From Oxalobacter formigenes (GTDB taxonomy: Bacteria > Pseudomonadota > Gammaproteobacteria > Burkholderiales > Burkholderiaceae_D), in assembly GCA_023667225.1 (NCBI GenBank), contig JAMPAN010000001.1, positions 28,716-92,715 on the forward strand: a stretch of 64,000 bases of DNA. The letters run 5' to 3'. The position numbers and the translations under genes were made by a program. Each line of letters starts with the position of its first letter. The first letter of the stretch is position 1. Shown here piece after piece: positions 59,285 through 64,000 of this stretch. The notes beneath the pieces were generated by a model, which did no database searches, had not been told where the DNA came from, and was given only the letters and a program-made list of their open reading frames with translations.

Positions 59285-61102
59285 TCAGGCTGTTTTTGGC
59301 GGTTCTGCCCTTCTCAGGCGGATATGCAGTTCCTGGAGCTGCCGCTCGTTTACCGGCGAAGGCGCCTGCGTCAGCAAATCCTGCGCCCGCTGCGTCTTCG
59401 GGAACGCAATCACATCGCGGATAGATTCAGAACCCGTCATCAGCGTAATCATCCGGTCCAGCCCGAAAGCCAGCCCGCCGTGCGGCGGCGCGCCGTATTG
59501 CAGCGCATCCAGCAAAAATCCGAACTTCTCGTACGCTTCCTCATCCTCTATCTTCAGCGCCCGGAAAACCTTGCTCTGCACATCCTGCCGGTGGATACGG
59601 ATAGACCCTCCGCCCAGCTCCCAGCCGTTTAACACCATATCGTATGCCTTGGCCAGGCAGCGCGCCGGATCCGTCTCCAGGTAATCCTCATGGCCGTCCT
59701 TGGGCGAAGTAAAGGGATGATGCACCGCCGTCCAGCGGGCAGCATCCTCATCATATTCAAACATGGGGAAATCCACCACCCACAACGGCTTCCATCCTTC
59801 CTCCAGCAAACCGTTTTTCTGCCCGAATTCGGAATGGCCAATCTTCACCCTGAGCGCACCCATGGCATCGTTCACAATGCGCGCCTTGTCCGCGCCAAAG
59901 AAAATCAGGTCGCCGTTTTGCGCGCCTGTACGTTCCAAAATAGCGGCAAGCGCCTCGCTGCTCAGGTTCTTCACAATCGGCGACTGCAAGCCTGCGCTGC
60001 CTTTTTCCTTATCATTCACCCGGATATAAGCCAGCCCCTTGGCCCCATAAATCGCCACAAACTGGGTGTAGGCATCTATCTCCGAACGCGGCATACCAGA
60101 GCCCTCTTTTGCGCCGCCCGGCACCAAAAGCGCAACCACCCGGCCGTTCGGCAAATTTGCCGCTGTGCTGAACACCTTGAAATTCACGTTCTTCATCACA
60201 TCGGTCAGCTCGGTCAACTCCAGCTTCACCCGCAAATCCGGCTTGTCCGAACCATACTTCGCCATAGCTTCGGCATGCGCCATTACCGGGAAAACCGGCG
60301 GCAGCTCCGTGCCGATAGTATTTTTGAAAACCGTGCGCAGCATTTCCTCAAACAGATCCCGGATCTCCTGCTCTTCCATAAAAGAAGTTTCGCAGTCTAT
60401 CTGCGTAAACTCCGGCTGCCTGTCCGCCCGCAAATCCTCATCGCGGAAACACTTGGTAATCTGGTAATAGCGGTCAAAACCGGCCACCATCAGAAGCTGC
60501 TTGAAAAGCTGCGGCGATTGCGGCAGCGCATAAAACTCTCCGGCATTCACACGGGAAGGCACCAGATAATCCCGCGCTCCCTCCGGCGTGGAACGCGTCA
60601 GCATCGGCGTTTCAATATCAATAAAACCGTTTTCATCCAGATACTTGCGCACCTCCATCGCCACCTTGTAGCGCAGCCGCAAATTATGCTGCATCTGCGG
60701 TCGCCGCAAATCCAGCACGCGGTGCGTCAGGCGTGTCGTCTCCGAAAGATGCTCGTCATCCAGCATAAACGGCGGCGTCACCGAAGCATTCAGAATCTCA
60801 AGCGCCTCGCAAAACACTTCCACCTTGCCGGAAACCAGATTGGGATTAACCGTCCCGTCAGGCCGCCCGCGCACCGTGCCGGTCACCCGGACGCAATATT
60901 CATTGCGGATAGCTTCCGCCACCGAAAACACCGCAGGACGGTCCGGATCGCACACCACCTGCACCATCCCCTCGCGGTCGCGCAGGTCAATAAAAATAAT
61001 CCCGCCATGATCCCGCCTCCGGTGTACCCATCCGCAAAGGCTCACGGTCTGGCCCATCATAGCCTCGGTCGTCAGACCGCAATAATTTGTTCGCATCGAC
61101 AT
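59285..61102 (-). CDS. aspS: Aspartyl-tRNA synthetase
   Basis: The class II synthetase has 605 residues from the ATG at 61102 ([10 protein letters not shown]); 61096 is possible. The N-terminal OB-fold anticodon domain has [22 protein letters not shown], followed by the catalytic motifs [26 protein letters not shown] (motif 2) and [16 protein letters not shown] (motif 3), with the bacterial GAD insert between. Such enzymes in betaproteobacteria may also charge tRNA-Asn; the sequence alone does not settle this. It lies 126 bases after fmdB. Confidence 0.98.
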   Translation of the reverse strand: MSMRTNYCGLTTEAMMGQTVSLCGWVHRRRDHGGIIFIDLRDREGMVQVVCDPDRPAVFSVAEAIRNEYCVRVTGTVRGRPDGTVNPNLVSGKVEVFCEALEILNASVTPPFMLDDEHLSETTRLTHRVLDLRRPQMQHNLRLRYKVAMEVRKYLDENGFIDIETPMLTRSTPEGARDYLVPSRVNAGEFYALPQSPQLFKQLLMVAGFDRYYQITKCFRDEDLRADRQPEFTQIDCETSFMEEQEIRDLFEEMLRTVFKNTIGTELPPVFPVMAHAEAMAKYGSDKPDLRVKLELTELTDVMKNVNFKVFSTAANLPNGRVVALLVPGGAKEGSGMPRSEIDAYTQFVAIYGAKGLAYIRVNDKEKGSAGLQSPIVKNLSSEALAAILERTGAQNGDLIFFGADKARIVNDAMGALRVKIGHSEFGQKNGLLEEGWKPLWVVDFPMFEYDEDAARWTAVHHPFTSPKDGHEDYLETDPARCLAKAYDMVLNGWELGGGSIRIHRQDVQSKVFRALKIEDEEAYEKFGFLLDALQYGAPPHGGLAFGLDRMITLMTGSESIRDVIAFPKTQRAQDLLTQAPSPVNERQLQELHIRLRRAEPPKTA

Positions 61103-61228
61103 GTTTTCTGCCTGTCCCAATCTGTTTGCCATTCAATTCTGCGCAGCAGGCGCATCCTGCCTGCCCCTTCCGGACAGCCGTCATTCCGGCATCGGCCGGA
61201 AACCTCGCCTGCCCCCAAAGCGCGCCAA

Positions 61229-61450
61229 TCAGCCGCAAGGGCCGCCATGCCCCATCGGGTAGCATGCGCATGGAGAAGCCGGCGCCGCCGGCGTTCCCGC
61301 TGAGCGGGTATTGATACCGGCTGCCGCCAGCTGTTTTCTGAAACTGTCCTTGCCGCAGGCAGGGCACGCGGTCAGCGGCGCATCGGAAAGCTTTTGCAAC
61401 ACATCCTCGGCATGGCCGCATACCTCGCACCGGTAAGCATAAATAGGCAT
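61229..61450 (-). CDS. FmdB-family zinc-ribbon protein
   Basis: The 73-residue protein starts MPIYAYRCEVCGHAEDVLQKLSDAPLTACPACGKDSFRK, the FmdB zinc ribbon with two CxxC pairs (Cys8/11 and Cys32/35 approximately). After residue 45 it has a short Ala/Pro stretch and a CACYPMGHGGPCG end with three more Cys and one His. Many relatives have longer Ser/Gly-rich tails. The start at 61450 matches the family; the longer upstream frame does not. It is in the usual ubiB-fmdB-aspS order. Confidence 0.9.
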   Translation of the reverse strand: MPIYAYRCEVCGHAEDVLQKLSDAPLTACPACGKDSFRKQLAAAGINTRSAGTPAAPASPCACYPMGHGGPCG

Positions 61451-61544
61451 CTCGCAACTCCACTCAATCCGGAAACCTTTTATTATAAATAGTTTCTGCC
61501 TGAATTTATACCATCCGGCCCGGCAGCTGTCCCTTACGGCCGCT

Positions 61545-63107
61545 TCATACCAGCCAGCGCCAGCTGCTCCACAAATAAAGGCCAAAAGCGCCCAGCAGGA
61601 AACCGCACACAAACCAGGCTATGCCGCCCACAAGCCGCCGCGTGCGCCTTTGTTCCCGGATTAACTGGCGCAAAAGCGCTTCTGTGGCATCCGGCTCCGC
61701 AACCTTGACAAGCGCCTGCTGAACCAGACGGGGCAGCTGCGGGAAAATCCGGCCGTAACGCACCGCCTCCTGCCTGAACTGCCTCATCATCCCCTTTAAG
61801 CCAATCTGCTCTTTCATCCACGCTTCCAGAACCGGCTTGGCCGTTTTCCACAAATCCAGCTCCGGGTCAAGCTGCCTGCCCAGCCCCTCAATGCTTAACA
61901 TCGTTTTCTGGAGCAACACCAGCTGCGGCTGAATTTCAATATTGAAGCGGCGCGAAGTCTGAAAAAGCCGCATCAACAGCTGTCCCAGTGAAAAATCCTT
62001 GAGCGGCTTGTCAAAAACCGGTTCGCAGCAGGTGCGCACCGCCGCTTCCAGCTCTTCCACCCTGGTATGCCTGGGTGCCCAGCCGGATTCAATATGCGCC
62101 TCCGCAACCCGCCGGTAATCATGGCGGAAAAAAGCCAGGATATTCTCCGCCAGATACGCCTTGTCAAAATTGTTCAGCGTGCCGACAATCCCGAAATCCA
62201 CCGCCACAAAGCGGCCGCAGGTCGGCCCCTCTACCGAGATGAAAATATTGCCTGGGTGCATATCCGCATGAAAAAACCCGTCGCGGAAAACCTGGGTCAT
62301 GAAAATTTCTACCCCGTCCCTGGCCAACCTGGTCAGATCCAGCCCCTTTTCCACCAGGCGCGCCGTCTGCGAAACCGGAATGCCGCGCATTCGTTCCATG
62401 ACCATCACACTGGAAGAACAATACTCCCAGTAAACTTCCGGCAGCACCAAAAGCGGCGATCCGGCAAAATTGCGCCGGAACTGGCTGCAATTGGCCGCCT
62501 CGCGCATCAGATCCAGCTCGTCATGAAGCGACTTGTCAAACTCGTCAACCACATCATGCAGCCGCAGCCGGCGGGCATCGGCCCAAATCTTTTCGCACCA
62601 GCCGGCCAGAGCGCGCATCAGTTCAATATCCCGGCCAATCCGCTTTTGCACACCGGGGCGCAATATCTTCACCGCCACTTCCTCGCCGCTGTGGAGCACC
62701 GCAAAATGCACCTGGGCAACAGAAGCAGAAGCCACCGGCTCGCGGTCAAAACGGGCAAAAACCACATCAGGCGCAGCGCCCAGGCTGGCTTCAACCTGCC
62801 GTGCCGCCATCTCCGGAGGAAAAGGCGGCACCCTGTCCTGCAACAGCGACAATTCCCCGATAATATCTTCTGCAACCAAATCCGGGCGGGTGGACAGCAC
62901 CTGCCCCAGCTTGATAAAAACCGGCCCCAGCGCCTCCAGCGCCAGCCTGAGGCGCTGCCCGCGCGGCAGGGAAAGGTCACGCCAGAAAAAAAGGCAGCGG
63001 GAAAGAAAAAGATACCGGGGACGCCCTATGCCGGACAACACCACCTCATCCAGCCCATACCGGATAGCAACCCATAAAATAACCAACAGCCGCCAGAACT
63101 TCCGCAT
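61545..63107 (-). CDS. ubiB: Ubiquinone biosynthesis regulatory kinase-like protein UbiB
   Basis: UbiB is an atypical kinase/ATPase needed for ubiquinone synthesis. The 520-residue product has the family KxGQ motif (KLGQ at 66-69, followed by STRPD), the Ala-rich loop ASASVAQVH, the invariant Lys in [22 protein letters not shown], and [11 protein letters not shown]. Two C-terminal membrane spans are near 490-517. ubiJ, which usually precedes ubiB, is not found in the 121-base gap to the Tim44-like gene. Confidence 0.96.
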   Translation of the reverse strand: MRKFWRLLVILWVAIRYGLDEVVLSGIGRPRYLFLSRCLFFWRDLSLPRGQRLRLALEALGPVFIKLGQVLSTRPDLVAEDIIGELSLLQDRVPPFPPEMAARQVEASLGAAPDVVFARFDREPVASASVAQVHFAVLHSGEEVAVKILRPGVQKRIGRDIELMRALAGWCEKIWADARRLRLHDVVDEFDKSLHDELDLMREAANCSQFRRNFAGSPLLVLPEVYWEYCSSSVMVMERMRGIPVSQTARLVEKGLDLTRLARDGVEIFMTQVFRDGFFHADMHPGNIFISVEGPTCGRFVAVDFGIVGTLNNFDKAYLAENILAFFRHDYRRVAEAHIESGWAPRHTRVEELEAAVRTCCEPVFDKPLKDFSLGQLLMRLFQTSRRFNIEIQPQLVLLQKTMLSIEGLGRQLDPELDLWKTAKPVLEAWMKEQIGLKGMMRQFRQEAVRYGRIFPQLPRLVQQALVKVAEPDATEALLRQLIREQRRTRRLVGGIAWFVCGFLLGAFGLYLWSSWRWLV

Positions 63108-63228
63108 GCTTTGGCAACTCCCCGTTTTTCCATGACGAAACCGGCATTACCTGCCGGATGCCCCTTTGCCAGACAGACCTCCTGCCCTGGGGCAACGCGG
63201 CCTTTCCCGGCCTTGCCTTAAGCGCGCC

Positions 63229-64000
63229 TTACGACAGCTGCTGCACACCTGCCAGCACCCATTCCTCCTTGCCGGAAAGCGGGCGCGTCAGGTTCCACAC
63301 CTCGGAAAAAGCCGTCAGGTCAGCCTGGCTGTTTTCCCGGACCGTGCCGCTGAATTTCACGCTGGCAAAATATTCATCGCCAATCGTCTCAATCCCCAGG
63401 AGCTCGGCATCAATGGAAACCACATCCGTCACATTGGGCGAAGCACCCCGCTCCTGCAACTGAAGCTTCATTTCGGCAAACATTTCCGGCGTCGTCAGCG
63501 CATGGATCTCATCAACATTCGCCTTGTCCCAGGCCGCCTGCATCCGGATATAATACGCCTTGGCGCTCCGGATAAAAGAAGCCACATCAAAATCCGCCGG
63601 AATATCCCAGGTCAGCGGCTGCCCGGCACCGGGCATGGCAGAAGAAACCGGCTGCTGTGCGTCAAATGCCGCCGGGTTGGCAAGCGCCGCCCCAATCTGC
63701 GGCGTATTGCCCGAATCCTGCGGCGCCTGGCCATACCCCGGATACACAGGCGGCTGATAAGCCGGTTGCTGCTGCTTTCTTGAAAACATCCGGAAAACCA
63801 TTTTTGCCGCAAAGTAAATCAGCGTAATCATCAAAATCGTGCTGATCATCCCTGCCATATCGCCGCCAATCCCCATGTGCGACAACAGGGCGCCCAGGCC
63901 CAGGCCAAGCAGCGCGCCGCCCAGCATCCCGCCAAAGCGGCTGCCCGGCCTGGCGGCATTGGCTCCCTGTTGTTGCTGCGCCTGCCGTGGCGGCTGCGCC
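63229..64000 (-). CDS. Tim44-like domain protein, N-terminus cut by window edge
   Basis: The frame is open from 64000 and gives at least 257 residues. The part at the edge is Gln/Pro/Gly-rich (AQPPRQAQQQQGANAARPGS), followed by a Gly-rich hydrophobic span and a second span (MISTILMITLIYFAAKMVF), a linker, and a C-terminal Tim44-like domain from about SFIRSAKAYYIRMQAAWDKANVDEIHALTTPEMFAEM. This is the standard neighbour of ubiB in betaproteobacteria. The role of bacterial Tim44-like proteins is unclear; membrane attachment is predicted. An internal ATG at 63927 is too far in to be the start. Confidence 0.9.
   Translation of the reverse strand, partial: AQPPRQAQQQQGANAARPGSRFGGMLGGALLGLGLGALLSHMGIGGDMAGMISTILMITLIYFAAKMVFRMFSRKQQQPAYQPPVYPGYGQAPQDSGNTPQIGAALANPAAFDAQQPVSSAMPGAGQPLTWDIPADFDVASFIRSAKAYYIRMQAAWDKANVDEIHALTTPEMFAEMKLQLQERGASPNVTDVVSIDAELLGIETIGDEYFASVKFSGTVRENSQADLTAFSEVWNLTRPLSGKEEWVLAGVQQLS

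Noticed and set aside
59690..61303. A 537-codon plus-strand frame across aspS
   Set aside because: Antisense to a complete aspS with all class II motifs; no domain seen.

Overview
The window is a chromosomal segment of a betaproteobacterium, most likely from the Oxalobacteraceae and possibly Oxalobacter itself. This is inferred from protein-level resemblance, from the gene order fur-bamE-dapB-leuS-lptE-holA-proA and pmbA/darP/mog, from the two tuf loci in the str and tRNA-tuf-secE-nusG contexts, and from the ferrous-iron (Feo) system expected of an organism living with little oxygen. The genus is a judgement, not something the sequence proves.

Positions 1-24600 (all minus strand) hold the transcription/translation core. 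Read in the direction of transcription it runs: tRNA-Tyr, tRNA-Gly, tRNA-Thr, tuf copy 2, tRNA-Trp, secE, nusG, rplK, rplA, rplJ, rplL, rpoB, rpoC, a terminator, then a strong promoter and rpsL, rpsG, fusA, tuf copy 1, rpsJ, rplC, rplD, rplW, rplB, rpsS, rplV, rpsC, rplP, rpmC, rpsQ, rplN and the start of rplX, which is cut by the window edge. The two tuf genes lie in a 1.2-kb direct repeat that appears identical.

Positions 24600-35500 hold dacB (minus) and then plus-strand genes. First is a ferrous-iron module: feoA, a membrane-anchored Cys-rich protein fused to a second FeoA domain, and feoB. It is followed by groES-groEL under a perfect CIRCE operator and a heat-shock-sigma-like promoter, a ClC-type chloride transporter, an M20 amidohydrolase and a CBS-pair protein.

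Positions 35500-49000 hold fur (minus) facing bamE, dapB, leuS, lptE, holA, proA, an rRNA methyltransferase and a clearly decayed pabAB gene, then pmbA (minus) diverging from darP, mog and a carboxylesterase. Envelope assembly (bamE, lptE), lysine/cell-wall precursor (dapB), proline (proA) and replication (holA) functions are packed with short gaps.

Positions 49000-64000 (minus strand) hold yaeQ, a peptide ABC transporter locus (binding protein, exported M3 peptidase, two permeases, double ATPase), then nudB, aspS, fmdB, ubiB and a truncated Tim44-like gene. The transporter locus is split by an AT-rich 1.3-kb island carrying one HNH nuclease gene, the clearest sign of recent gene acquisition here.

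No CRISPR array, prophage, transposase or multi-gene defence system was seen. The items most worth a second look are the Cys-rich-FeoA fusion, the HNH island, the eroded pabAB gene, the exported M3 peptidase inside the transporter operon, and the long tail on BamE.
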